The notes: generated by a model from the sequence alone, not told the origin. A stretch of 64,000 nt of DNA from Ruegeria atlantica (GCF_013032505.1 NZ_WQCG01000002.1:62001-126000); one strand, 5' to 3'. Positions 17,090-26,721 are shown, numbered from the stretch's first letter. Numbers and translations: made by a program.

Positions 17090-18432
17090 AATTCTCCACC
17101 CAAGTTTTTAATTGAAATGCCGAGGTAGTCTAAAATGTCTCCGGTCAGGCTGAGAGCGGCATAGTTCGTGAGGAAAAAGCTCTGTTCTGCCAAAATCAGT
17201 CTTTGCTGTGCGTTCACATAATCTCGTTGCGCGTCCAGAATTTCGACCAAGGTGCGTCGACCGATGGTGAATTGCGCACGCGCAGCCTCGACGCTTTCGG
17301 CGTTGGCTTGGACAGCCAAACGAGCCGCTTGTAAGCGAACCGCGCCAGCGCTCTGATCTGATCGGATGAACTCCAACTCGCGGCGAATTTCCCTTATTAA
17401 GGTTTCGCGGGCAAACTCTGCTTCTCTAACCTGGGCCTGGGCCGCAGCAATGGCGGCCCGACGTTGACCAGTGCTGTCCAATTCGTAGTTTACGGAAAAA
17501 TCGACACCGAAATTTGCGTTGTTGCTGTCATTGCGATCTGCAAAGGCCGCGATTTCCACACCTGGCTGTCGGCGCGCAATCGCTGCGCTATGCTCGGCCT
17601 GTGCGACCACCAAAGCAGCATTCGCGCGGCGCACCTGCGGGCTGTCCAAAACGATTTGCGAGTCGGACCTGGCCAGTTTGGGCGCCGCAACCGGGGTGGC
17701 AAGAGTACCCGGAGGCCGCCCAAAGACTTCTTGGTACTGGGCCTCGGCTCTGTCTACCCACGCCTTTGCATCGGCAAGCTGAGTGCGAGCGTCCGCCATG
17801 CGCGAACGCGCGGTCAATACGTCGGCGCTTGACCCCACACCTTGCGCAGTGCGTTCTGTGATCTGGCGCACGATCTCTTCGTGCACCTTTACGTTGCGGT
17901 CTGAAATCTCCAGAACTTTGCGCCGATCAAGAACAACGACATATGCTTCGATCGCAGCAAGGGTCAGTGCCGCCGCGGTTTGCAGCTGACCGCCCTGGCT
18001 TTCGAGTACGCGGGCCTGAGCAGCAGCAAGCTCTCCGGATGCGGCGCCGCCGTCATAAACGAGTTGCGAAACCCGCAAATACGGCGTGAAGTCTGCAATA
18101 TCGGAATTTATGCGCTGTGATCGCGCATTTATGCCCGATGAAACGCGTGGAAGGAAAGCGCCTTTGGCGGCGGTTTCGTTGGCGTCCGCAACCTTTAGCC
18201 GAGTCGCGCTTTGCGCGAGGTTTGGGTTTGTTTCGACGGCCGCGCGAACCCGCTGACCAAATTCGCTTTGGGCCAGGCGCGGGACAGGAGGCTGGGCGCC
18301 AACCCCAACAGAGCCCGCAGAAAGAGATACCTTTACGTCGGTGAGGTCAGGTGGAGGCGCACACGCAGCCATCAAGAGAATGAACTGGCACGCAAGGTAT
18401 TTTAGGCCATGGTTGCAGCTACGCAGGCGCAT
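17077..18432 (-). CDS. TolC-like outer membrane channel of the type I secretion system
   Basis: About 451 residues. The signal peptide ends in a lipobox-like MAAC near residue 22, suggesting a lipoprotein outer membrane factor. Two repeats of the outer membrane efflux domain follow, rich in Ala/Gln/Arg heptads, ending with GRRTLVEILDAQRDYVNAQ, a typical TolC stretch. The ATG at 18432 is preceded by GAGG at good distance; a GTG at 18438 overlapping the sapC stop is the alternative. It would complete the envelope-spanning exporter with the next two genes. Confidence 0.9.
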   Translation of the reverse strand: MRLRSCNHGLKYLACQFILLMAACAPPPDLTDVKVSLSAGSVGVGAQPPVPRLAQSEFGQRVRAAVETNPNLAQSATRLKVADANETAAKGAFLPRVSSGINARSQRINSDIADFTPYLRVSQLVYDGGAASGELAAAQARVLESQGGQLQTAAALTLAAIEAYVVVLDRRKVLEISDRNVKVHEEIVRQITERTAQGVGSSADVLTARSRMADARTQLADAKAWVDRAEAQYQEVFGRPPGTLATPVAAPKLARSDSQIVLDSPQVRRANAALVVAQAEHSAAIARRQPGVEIAAFADRNDSNNANFGVDFSVNYELDSTGQRRAAIAAAQAQVREAEFARETLIREIRRELEFIRSDQSAGAVRLQAARLAVQANAESVEAARAQFTIGRRTLVEILDAQRDYVNAQQRLILAEQSFFLTNYAALSLTGDILDYLGISIKNLGGELWPN

Positions 18433-18434
18433 GT

Positions 18435-19241
18435 TCACACCTCACCAATCACGAAAAGCTCTTCATTCCGCGCGTCTGCCATGGCGTAGAGGAAATGCGA
18501 AATTTCTGAATTTTCGGTATATTGGCTCGTGGGTTTTGGCCGCCCCAGCCGCTCTTGCACCCTAGACAGCCAGGCAATGTGCGAAAGTGAAACCTGATGA
18601 GCGTGCAGAAGTTGAATTGCCCCGACATCGAACAGTGCATGTTTCTCTGCCTGCGAAAGAGTATTCATGCGCCTGGTATCCAGGCTCAGATACCCGGTCG
18701 ACAGTGCAACGTTTTCGTAGCCTGCCATGGGTTTCAATAAATCCAGTCCCTGAATAACGTCGCACAAGGACCGAGTTTCTATAACCGCGGCTTCTCGTGC
18801 GCTGATAAACCTGAGGACGTTTGAAAGCTCAGCCGTCAACTCCCCAGCATCAGTAAAGAACGGTTCATCTTCCGAGGAATCGGTCACCAGTCCGGAAGAT
18901 TCGTCGACCAGCAATTGCGGACTGCACTCGGGTTGAATTGGCCAACCCGCCTGAAATGGTGGGCACCGCAATGCAGATGGAACATAGGCGGCCAACCATT
19001 GGCCGTCGTTGGATACGAAAGGGGTTAGCGAATCTGCTTTCAGTGAAAGCAGTGCTACGGGTTCAATGCTGCCCTCATTATTGCGAAACACTATTGGAAA
19101 AGCGGCCGCAACGAGCAGAGTTTCCTTCTCGACAATAGGGCAAGCGTGCTGAGTTTCGGCGAAGTGATAGGATGAAAAACGCTTCCAATGTCGGTCGCCG
19201 TGTCGCGCATATGTGACTGGAAACAGGCCGTTCTCTGCCAT
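18435..19241 (-). CDS. SapC family protein
   Basis: 268 residues of the SapC family, named from surface-array (S-layer) loci, whose exact activity is not known. Visible marks are an N-terminal HGDRHWKRFSSYHFA, FPIVFRNNEG, and a middle SLKADSLTPFV with NDGQWLAAYVPSALR. No signal peptide or membrane helix is seen, so it is probably cytoplasmic. It lies between the adhesin and the secretion genes in one operon, with a clear AAAGGA ribosome-binding site. In this position a role in handling or regulating the exported surface protein is likely, but that is inference. Confidence 0.82.
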   Translation of the reverse strand: MAENGLFPVTYARHGDRHWKRFSSYHFAETQHACPIVEKETLLVAAAFPIVFRNNEGSIEPVALLSLKADSLTPFVSNDGQWLAAYVPSALRCPPFQAGWPIQPECSPQLLVDESSGLVTDSSEDEPFFTDAGELTAELSNVLRFISAREAAVIETRSLCDVIQGLDLLKPMAGYENVALSTGYLSLDTRRMNTLSQAEKHALFDVGAIQLLHAHQVSLSHIAWLSRVQERLGRPKPTSQYTENSEISHFLYAMADARNEELFVIGEV

Positions 19242-19301
19242 GTTTGATCCTTTGGTGTTTGGAATGGCTGCCGGTCATCAACACCGGCAGTCCGATTTAG
19301 A

Positions 19302-22300
19302 TCAGGCTGATGCTCCGGTCGGGTCGGTGATCAGGATATTGTCAGGGTTCAGTCCGCTTAGACTGTCCAACCCTGCGAAATGCGCCATTGTTTCGACGGT
19401 AGCTGCAGCCGGCGCTGTGTAGTCGACTTTGACCAGAACGCTGTCGTCTCCATCTGTCGCCAATAAGTAGATTTCGTCGCCCGCTTGAATTCCCGTCAGG
19501 CTTTCGACTGCGGTTTCGATCGTGCTGGCTGACAGATCAGTCAGGACGGTGGTCAAACCGATGACGCCTGTGTTGGTTCCAACCGCGCTGCCTACACTTA
19601 ACGTTTCAACCCCTGTGCCATTGCCGCGCAAAGTAGAGTGATCAAGGCCACTGAACATCAACGCATCAGCCACATCCGCCGCAGCACCGATTGAAAAGCC
19701 GGTGATCGTGTCCACTCCGTTGGCCGCTGGTTCTGCTTCGAATACAACAATATCGCGACCCGCGTCGGAGACGTTGATGGCATCGTCGCCGTCTTGGCCT
19801 CGAACAAAGCTGTCCACTTCACTGGCGACTAACGTGTCATTTCCATCTGTCCCAAAAATAACGGTCGTCGGGCCCCCATCGGGGGTGTTGAGCGACAGCT
19901 CAATTGGTTGACCGGGGTCCTGAACGCTCATGGTAAATGTCACCAAGGGTTGGTCCAGGTCCGTAAAGCTTGTCGCGACACCAGCAAAGTTGACTACGGA
20001 GCTTCCGACCGGGTTGGACAGATACAGACCGAAAGCACTGTTCCCGGCATCTGATCCAGCGTCAAAGGTAACGACCGACGGATCAAATCCCAACTCGAGC
20101 GTCATCGCAAGACCGCTGGAAATGTCGCGATCTGAATCTGCGAAAACCTGGAAGGTGATTGTCGAACCACTCCGGCCTGCTTCAGCAATGACGTAGGCGC
20201 CGGGTGTGTGTGCTGTCGCCTCTCCGTTTGCCGGCAGGGGATCAGGGCCACCCGAAACTGTCGCCTGAGCCTGAAAGTTCAGATCTTCACCAGCCGAAAC
20301 GCCTGTGAATTCAGATGCCGGAACCGCAAGCGACCAGGTGCCATCGGCTGCGATGGTGGCGGTGCCGACCGAGTTGCTGTTGAGTGTTACGTTCACCGCT
20401 TGGCCAGCGCTGAGGCCAACAGAAGTTCCAGACACAACGAACCCGGAATTCTGCGCGTCGCTGAGTGATACCGAATTGTTTGTCCCCACAGTATTCAGGC
20501 CCAACAAAGGCCGGAAGTCCGTGGCCAGCGTTGTGGTCGCCGGAATGGCGCTGTTTCCGGCCTGATCACTGACCGCAGCTGTAAGGGTGAAATTTGTACT
20601 GTCCGACAATCCGGAAAGATCTGCCGCAGGTACAGTGACCGACCACGCACCACCTGAGGCGATACCCGTATATGGGTGGCCATCCAACGTGACGGTAACA
20701 ACTTGCCCATCTTCGGCTGATGTCGCGCCAGAAATGGAAAGATCGCTGCCTTTTTCCGAGACATCCAGAACCGATCCGACGGGTAATGGGTCAATCGTAA
20801 CAGTTGGTGCGGTGAAGTCCGTGCTAAATCCGGCACTGGCACCTGCGCTGTTTCCAGCAGTGTCGGAAACTGACGCATTTACACCGTAGGTTTCTCCGTC
20901 TTGCAGGCTGTTCAGGCCGGCCGCAGGGGCAACCAACGTCCAACTTCCGCCACTGACCGTTGTGGTGTGACTCAGGTCAACAGTGCCATCTGGCCTGACG
21001 ATTTCAACGGTGATTGTGGTGCCGTCCGGGGCATCTGAGGTCCCGGAGACAATCAGATTCGTGCCCCGTTCAGCCAAGTTCATAACCGGACCGTCGGACA
21101 AGTTGGTTATGGCGATGGAATACGGCGTAAAGTCAGTGTCAAAACTGCCGTTCGCCTGTACTGCTGGATTTCCCGCTGCATCTGTCACATTTGCAGTCAC
21201 CGGGATTGTTGAACCATCGGACAACGCGTTCAGATCTGCTGCGGGTATTGTCGCGCTCCAGGCACCGGCAGAGACAGTGCCAGTATAGTCCAACCCATTT
21301 AGCGAAACGGTTACAGTTTGACCGTCCTCCGCATTGGTTGCTCCAGTGATGGTCAGGTCTGTGCCGCGCTCGGTGGCATTCATAACAGCACCATCGGAAA
21401 ATCCGTCGATCGTCACGGTCGGGGCGGTGACATCCTTGGAAACAGGAGTATTGGCTTGGCTGGCTGCAATCCCGCCAGCATTTGATACATCTGCAGTGAT
21501 GGTAAACGCATCTCCGTCTGCCAATGCCCCAAGGTCGGCCGCAGGTATGGTCACTGACCAGTTGTTGCCGGATACGACGCCGGTGTAACTCTGGCCGTCC
21601 AGCATGACAGTGACCTGCTGGCCGTCTTCCACGTTGCCTGTAATCCCCGAGACAACCAAATCTGAACCAACGTCTACGGCGTTCAGAGCGGAACCGATCG
21701 ACAGTGGCGAAATGGAAACCGCAGGACCAGTTAGATCCACCGGAACCGAGGCTTTTGCTGGAACTGAGGTGTTTCCAGCTGCATCGCTGACAACAACCTC
21801 TACCGACACCGGGGTGCCTGAGGGCAAGTTTGCAAGGTCAGCGGACGGAATGGTAACACTCCAGCTTCCGTCAGAGGCCGTTGTCGAATAGGTCTGTCCG
21901 CCAAATTCGACGACAACCGCCCGACCATCAGCGGCCGTTGTCGATCCGCTCAGTTCCATATCGTTCTGTACATCTACCAATTCGATCTTATCGACAGGCA
22001 GCGGGTTCAAGCTGAGTGTAGGGGCCGAAAAGTCCGTCCCAATGCTTTCACTGACCTGGGCCGCAGGATTGCCCGCCGCATCTGAAACATCTGCCGTCAA
22101 AACGAATGTTTCCCCATCCGGCAGCACGGCAAGGTCACTGGCAGGAACGGTTACGACCCACTGGCCGTCAGATACGGTGCCGGAATATATTTCGCCGTTC
22201 AGAGTGAGAGTTACTGTCTGACCATTTTCCGCGCTTGTCGTCCCAGAGACGGTTAGATCCGTTGCGCTTTCCGCGGCGTTTACGACCGGACCGTCTGACA

Positions 22301-23129
22301 AACCGGAAATTGTCAAAGTGGGGGAAATGGTGTCGATGTTGAAGGATAGGGTCTCAACCGACAGCTCTTGCCCGCCGCTGTCCAGGTGGCGAATAGTGAC
22401 GTTCTGCACACCTTGTGGCAGGCCGGCCGCTTCGACGCTTGTCAGCGAAATGCTCCAGCCCCCGTCTGGATTGAGTGGCACAGTCTTGACCAAAGAGCCG
22501 ATAGAAAGTTCCACCGTTTCGGTTCCATCCGGGACTCCGATATCCGTTTCCGCGCTACTGAGTGCAGTGGATTGCGCCTGCGCCAGATTCAAAACCTGAG
22601 GTGCTGTTGGTGGGACGGGTTGGAAATCGCCATCGTCTCCTCCTCCGCCGCCAGCACCTGCCGCCGCGGCGCCAGCCAGGCCCAATCCGCCCAATGCTGC
22701 ACCGACGCCACTGATGCCGCCTCCAGCGGCAGCTGTACCACCTGCTTCGGCGGCCAAACTGAATTGCGCAATTTCACTCACGGCGTTTTCGGCGATCATT
22801 ATCGCGCCACTGTCCAGAATCTGAACATTTTCAGCGGCGACGATCATCGTGCGACCGTCGACCATCTTCAGCAGAACATCGCCATTTTTCAGTAGCTTCA
22901 CTGACTGAACGCCGGGGATCGTTTCAGCAAATTGAAAAGCATAAAGTTCTTCAATCGTTGCCTGTGCCAAAGCAGGCAGAGCCATTAGCGTAGAACCAAG
23001 TCCCCCGGCGATGCCGCGCCCGGCCCAACGTCGTATTTTGCCATCAATCCACCGGCGAATGTGGTCCTTGCGACCATTGTCTGATCCAGAATCTGCAGGT
23101 TTGGTTTTGGGATCATGTTCTTTGGTCAT
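19302..23129 (-). CDS. Large Ig-repeat surface adhesin with cohesin-like module and RTX-type C-terminus
   Basis: 1275 residues from ATG 23129, which has GAGGG upstream (the frame stays open to 23207). Order: charged N-terminus; a hydrophobic signal-like stretch ending ALPALAQA (~residues 40-56); a BapA-prefix-like beta segment (KNGDVLLKMVDGRTMIV); a Gly/Ala-rich linker ending GGGGGDDGD; about eight bacterial Ig-like repeats of ~100 residues (~190-975); a cohesin-like module (~975-1085, with LELGFDPSVVTFDAG and VVNFAGVATS); one Ca-binding RTX-like motif (GTDGNDTL); and a type I secretion C-terminal region. It heads the operon with SapC, TolC-like, LapB-like and HlyD genes, its evident exporter. 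Role: cell-surface adhesion or scaffold. The cohesin call is by pattern reading, not a profile search. Confidence 0.85.
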   Translation of the reverse strand: MTKEHDPKTKPADSGSDNGRKDHIRRWIDGKIRRWAGRGIAGGLGSTLMALPALAQATIEELYAFQFAETIPGVQSVKLLKNGDVLLKMVDGRTMIVAAENVQILDSGAIMIAENAVSEIAQFSLAAEAGGTAAAGGGISGVGAALGGLGLAGAAAAGAGGGGGDDGDFQPVPPTAPQVLNLAQAQSTALSSAETDIGVPDGTETVELSIGSLVKTVPLNPDGGWSISLTSVEAAGLPQGVQNVTIRHLDSGGQELSVETLSFNIDTISPTLTISGLSDGPVVNAAESATDLTVSGTTSAENGQTVTLTLNGEIYSGTVSDGQWVVTVPASDLAVLPDGETFVLTADVSDAAGNPAAQVSESIGTDFSAPTLSLNPLPVDKIELVDVQNDMELSGSTTAADGRAVVVEFGGQTYSTTASDGSWSVTIPSADLANLPSGTPVSVEVVVSDAAGNTSVPAKASVPVDLTGPAVSISPLSIGSALNAVDVGSDLVVSGITGNVEDGQQVTVMLDGQSYTGVVSGNNWSVTIPAADLGALADGDAFTITADVSNAGGIAASQANTPVSKDVTAPTVTIDGFSDGAVMNATERGTDLTITGATNAEDGQTVTVSLNGLDYTGTVSAGAWSATIPAADLNALSDGSTIPVTANVTDAAGNPAVQANGSFDTDFTPYSIAITNLSDGPVMNLAERGTNLIVSGTSDAPDGTTITVEIVRPDGTVDLSHTTTVSGGSWTLVAPAAGLNSLQDGETYGVNASVSDTAGNSAGASAGFSTDFTAPTVTIDPLPVGSVLDVSEKGSDLSISGATSAEDGQVVTVTLDGHPYTGIASGGAWSVTVPAADLSGLSDSTNFTLTAAVSDQAGNSAIPATTTLATDFRPLLGLNTVGTNNSVSLSDAQNSGFVVSGTSVGLSAGQAVNVTLNSNSVGTATIAADGTWSLAVPASEFTGVSAGEDLNFQAQATVSGGPDPLPANGEATAHTPGAYVIAEAGRSGSTITFQVFADSDRDISSGLAMTLELGFDPSVVTFDAGSDAGNSAFGLYLSNPVGSSVVNFAGVATSFTDLDQPLVTFTMSVQDPGQPIELSLNTPDGGPTTVIFGTDGNDTLVASEVDSFVRGQDGDDAINVSDAGRDIVVFEAEPAANGVDTITGFSIGAAADVADALMFSGLDHSTLRGNGTGVETLSVGSAVGTNTGVIGLTTVLTDLSASTIETAVESLTGIQAGDEIYLLATDGDDSVLVKVDYTAPAAATVETMAHFAGLDSLSGLNPDNILITDPTGASA
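20205..22335 (-). repeat. Seven tandem ~300-bp Ig-like repeats inside the adhesin gene
   Basis: Seven successive units of about 95-105 codons. Each starts with D-(F/V/L/T)-x-x-P and contains a GTD/GSDL-type strand, EDGQ-x-VTV, W-(S/T)-VT-(I/V)-PA-(A/S)-DL, and a closing V-(S/T)-DAAGN-like turn. The units are diverged at DNA level, so recent gene conversion looks limited, but recombination could still change the copy number. Confidence 0.8.
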
Positions 23130-23339
23130 CTTACCCTCACATATGATGTCTGCGTCCGCCCGGGCAGGCCAGGTTTTGTTCATCAGTCTTTCGCTTCTGT
23201 GACTCATGCGGTCGGAACAGGAAAAATTGTGTTAAACTGAAACCGAACTCCTCGTTTTCACCACAATTCCGCTTTGGTATCGGGCCGGGCATCGGATCAT
23301 CCTGCAATCACTGCCAGGAGTGGCGTGGGGTGATTTGAT

Positions 23340-25391
23340 ATGATGCTTCAGTTCGAAGGCGTGGTTGCAACAGGGAGCACAGCGCTCGATTCAGGTATCC
23401 GTGATACGGCTTTAAAAACGTTTAACGGGAACACGTATTTGTACAGTCTGACCGGCCCCGGCGGGGGTGTTGCCGTCTGGAAGCTTATCGATGGCGCTGT
23501 TCCACAACTGGTCGATACCCAGTATTTTAGTGGCTCGATCATGTTTCAGGTTGGTCGCACCGGTACAGCAGTTTCTTTCGGCGGCAGTGATCAACTTGTC
23601 CTGGATATCGACACTGCAAACGGTCTGGTGGGGTATGAATTGAACCCCGATGGGACAGTTGGAACCTTGCGTGAAACCGGGACATTGACAGGCGGTGGTG
23701 ACATATCAGCCCTGGTGAAACTGTCGACCGGATCCGGCGACATGTTGATGATGGCACATGAAGATACCGGGCGGATTGTGACTTATACGGTGAACGGAGA
23801 CGGCACATTGACGTCCTCGGGCGTGATCGAGGAGCGATCTGTTTCGATGGATGGCGTACGTATAGGTGCAGACAGTTTTGTGGTCTCGGTCGACGCGGTC
23901 GACAACACTGTCTCGACATACCGGGTTGATGCGGGGAACGGTGCCATAACCGTGGTAGACAATAGCGAGGCCCTGACGACTTTGGGAATAGCGACGCCCA
24001 CTGCTGTCGAAGTGATGCAGGCGCATGGCAAGTCTTGGGTTGTGGTCGCAGGGGCTGAAAGCAACTCTCTCAGTGTGATGGAACTGGCTGCAGACGGTCG
24101 TTTGATCCCAACCGACCATGTCCTGGATTCGCTTCACACACGGTTTGAATCGGTTAAGGATCTGTCGGTGGTCGAGGTCGACGGGCATGTATTTGTGGTC
24201 GCGGGTGGTGGTGATGATGGAATCACATTGTTCACCATGACACCTGACGGGCAATTGGTGCATTTGGAAAGTTTTGCCGATACGCTCGAAAGCGGTTTGC
24301 AGAATGTGGAATCTTTCAGTGTCGCGCAGGTCGGCGACGAACTGCAGATTCTGGTTGCTTCGCAACAGGACGCAGGGCTGACCCAGCTTACCGTGGATGT
24401 CACGGGCTTGGGTGTCGTGCGCAGCGGTTTTGAAACCGTAAATGGCACAGCCGGGCATGATATGCTCAGCGGCAGTATCCTTCCCACGACCCTGGTTGGC
24501 GGTGGCGGGGATGACATACTGATTGCGGGTTCCGCTGCGACCACGATGACAGGCGGGGCGGGTGCCGACATTTTTGTTATGCAATACGGGGCGCAAACCT
24601 CCACGATTACGGATTTTCAGGTCGGAATCGATCGGTTGGACATGTTCGATTTTCCGTTGCTTAGAACCCCCGGACAGTTGACCTTTACCGCGACGGTGCA
24701 GGGTGCACGGATTGAATACCTCAATGAGACGATAAACGTGAACTCCGCCACAGGTGGTCCGCTGACCAGCGCTCAGGTGTTTGGCGCGGGATTTGGCGGC
24801 CCCGATCACATCCCCGTCGATTTTGGCGATTTTGCGGGGCTCGATCCGGGCAGTTCCGATGGGGTAGTAGGGGCTGTTTCAATCAATTCCGAAACCGCCA
24901 ATCCCAGCCTCAGTGATGCAGAGATCAGCTTCACCCCAAATGGCGGTGCCACGATCAGTGCACGCGCAGACAGTAATGGGCAGTTCGACCTGAGCTTGCC
25001 GCCCGGCACTTTTGAGGGTGAGATTGACGTCATCAAGACCTATTCAACCGCAAGCAAAGACATCAACGCCTTGGACGCGTTGCAGGTCCTGCGTATCTCG
25101 GTCGGGCTGGACCCGACATGGGGACCGGCGTCGCCCGAGAATTTGATCGCGGCAGATATCAACCGGGATGGTTCCATAAATGCATTCGATGCATTGTCGA
25201 TCCTGCAAGTGGCCGTCGGACAACCCACTTCTGTTCGCCCGGAATGGATTTTCATTGACGCCGACGCGGATCTTTTGGGGATCACGCGCACCAACGTCTC
25301 TTATGACACCGGGGCCAATGTGGTCGCTTTTGACGGTTTGATTGCCGCCGATATGACCTCGATCCTATTGGGAAACCTCGAAGCGCCTTAG
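23340..25391 (+). CDS. Beta-propeller/RTX protein with C-terminal dockerin-like module
   Basis: 683 residues, divergent from the adhesin. Residues ~1-360 are repeated ~50-residue propeller-like blades (lactonase-like: GTLTSSG, DGRLIPTD, DGQLVHLES). Residues ~365-430 hold RTX calcium-binding turns (NGTAGHDMLSG, GGGGDDILIAG, GGAGADIFVM). Residues ~500-570 look like a carboxypeptidase-regulatory-type beta module, and ~570-630 form a dockerin-like pair: a degenerate first loop (SKDINALDAL) and a canonical second EF-hand loop (DINRDGSINAFDAL). There is no Sec signal, which fits type I export. The start ATG-ATG follows GGGGTGA. It is convergent with the second exporter pair. The function is unknown; a secreted surface protein that docks onto the neighbouring cohesin-bearing adhesin is the working idea. 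Confidence 0.8.
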   Translation: MMLQFEGVVATGSTALDSGIRDTALKTFNGNTYLYSLTGPGGGVAVWKLIDGAVPQLVDTQYFSGSIMFQVGRTGTAVSFGGSDQLVLDIDTANGLVGYELNPDGTVGTLRETGTLTGGGDISALVKLSTGSGDMLMMAHEDTGRIVTYTVNGDGTLTSSGVIEERSVSMDGVRIGADSFVVSVDAVDNTVSTYRVDAGNGAITVVDNSEALTTLGIATPTAVEVMQAHGKSWVVVAGAESNSLSVMELAADGRLIPTDHVLDSLHTRFESVKDLSVVEVDGHVFVVAGGGDDGITLFTMTPDGQLVHLESFADTLESGLQNVESFSVAQVGDELQILVASQQDAGLTQLTVDVTGLGVVRSGFETVNGTAGHDMLSGSILPTTLVGGGGDDILIAGSAATTMTGGAGADIFVMQYGAQTSTITDFQVGIDRLDMFDFPLLRTPGQLTFTATVQGARIEYLNETINVNSATGGPLTSAQVFGAGFGGPDHIPVDFGDFAGLDPGSSDGVVGAVSINSETANPSLSDAEISFTPNGGATISARADSNGQFDLSLPPGTFEGEIDVIKTYSTASKDINALDALQVLRISVGLDPTWGPASPENLIAADINRDGSINAFDALSILQVAVGQPTSVRPEWIFIDADADLLGITRTNVSYDTGANVVAFDGLIAADMTSILLGNLEAP

Positions 25392-25404
25392 AGCGACCAG
25401 ACGA

Positions 25405-26721
25405 TCATTCGCGGAACGCCCGGTTAAAATAATCCGCCAATGGTTTGACGAGATAAGACAGCGGCGTACGTTCGTCCGTCTTGATAAGTGTTTCCACGGG
25501 CATTCCGGGCAACAGTTCCTGGCCGTTCAGGCGATCAACTTGCCCGTCTTGCGGAACAACCTCGGCGCGATAGAATGTCTGGCCCGTATTGTCGTCAGTA
25601 AACGTGTCCGCAGAGACTGTGATAACCTGGCCGTCAATTTCCGGTGTTTCACGCTGATTGAATGCGGGAAACCGTAATAAAACCGGCTGGCCAACATGCA
25701 ACTGGTCCACGTGGATCGCATCGACCCGTGCGGCCACCAACAGAGGCGTGTCCTGCGGTACCAAGTACATCATTGGTTCTGCCGGTTGGATCACAGACTG
25801 CAACGCGAAGACCTGACTCCCATAGACCGTGCCCGATACAGGCGCTCGGATATCCAGTCGCGAAAGGCGGGTGTCCAGCGACAGGCGACGCTCGGCCAGT
25901 TCTGAAATCTGGGATTGAATGTCACGCAGGGTTGAAATGGCTTCCTCGCGCCGCGTCGCCTCAAGCTCGACAATCGCGATTTCGGTCGCTGATATCTGCC
26001 CTCGTAAGCGCGCTGCGGCGGCTTCCAGCCGACCAATATCCCCGGTTAGGCTGGCCTCTTCGCGCTGTAGGGCCGAAACACGGCTGGCCTGGGTGAGGCC
26101 ACGTTGAAGCAGGCTTTGCTGATCATCCAGTTCGGCCTGAATCAATTCGACCTGACGGCGCAGCGAGACAAGCTGCGCTTCGGTGCCGTCAATCTCGCTC
26201 TCGATCTGAATGGTTTGTTTGCTCAGCTGTTCGGTTTGCTGGTTCAGTGTGTTTAACCGCGCCTCGAACAGGCGTTGCTGACCGGCGATCAGATCATCCC
26301 CTATGCTCTCTTGCTGTTGAATCTCGGCCAGTTGAGCGGCCAGAGCGTTCGCATCTGCGCCATCGCGCTCGGTCTCTAGCCGGGCTCTGCGAGCCAACAA
26401 TTCGAACAACTGGGCTTCGACGATGGTTTTCTCCGACGACAGAAATGTATCATCCAATCGCAACAGCAGATCGCCACTGGTGACGGCATCACCGTCGCGC
26501 ACATAGATTTCACCAACAACTCCACCGTCCGGGTGTTCAATCACCTGACGGTTGCTTTCTACTTCGATAATACCCTGAGAGATGATGGCCCCGGCCAAAC
26601 GCGTGTTGACTGCCCAAACGCCCAAACCGCCAACAAGGATAGCAAGGGCCGAAAAACCGACCAGGGCAGGGATCGTTATGCGCCACACCGGATTCGGGTT
26701 TTTTTCTGCTGTATTTTGCAT
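25405..26721 (-). CDS. HlyD-family type I secretion periplasmic adaptor (second system)
   Basis: 438 residues of the PrtE/HlyD adaptor family. One membrane helix (residues ~15-38) is followed by ISQGIIEVESNRQVIEHPDGG, a very typical PrtE-family opening when read as two short pieces. Then come a long coiled coil (~95-290), RAPVSGTVYG and a C-terminal barrel. Its start overlaps the stop of the ABC exporter gene by one base. It pairs with that exporter; no third, TolC-like gene lies next to them. Confidence 0.92.
   Translation of the reverse strand: MQNTAEKNPNPVWRITIPALVGFSALAILVGGLGVWAVNTRLAGAIISQGIIEVESNRQVIEHPDGGVVGEIYVRDGDAVTSGDLLLRLDDTFLSSEKTIVEAQLFELLARRARLETERDGADANALAAQLAEIQQQESIGDDLIAGQQRLFEARLNTLNQQTEQLSKQTIQIESEIDGTEAQLVSLRRQVELIQAELDDQQSLLQRGLTQASRVSALQREEASLTGDIGRLEAAAARLRGQISATEIAIVELEATRREEAISTLRDIQSQISELAERRLSLDTRLSRLDIRAPVSGTVYGSQVFALQSVIQPAEPMMYLVPQDTPLLVAARVDAIHVDQLHVGQPVLLRFPAFNQRETPEIDGQVITVSADTFTDDNTGQTFYRAEVVPQDGQVDRLNGQELLPGMPVETLIKTDERTPLSYLVKPLADYFNRAFRE

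Noticed and set aside
20205..22335. CRISPR-like periodicity
   Set aside because: The ~300-bp period is protein-coding Ig-like repeats with diverged DNA, not short identical repeats with spacers.
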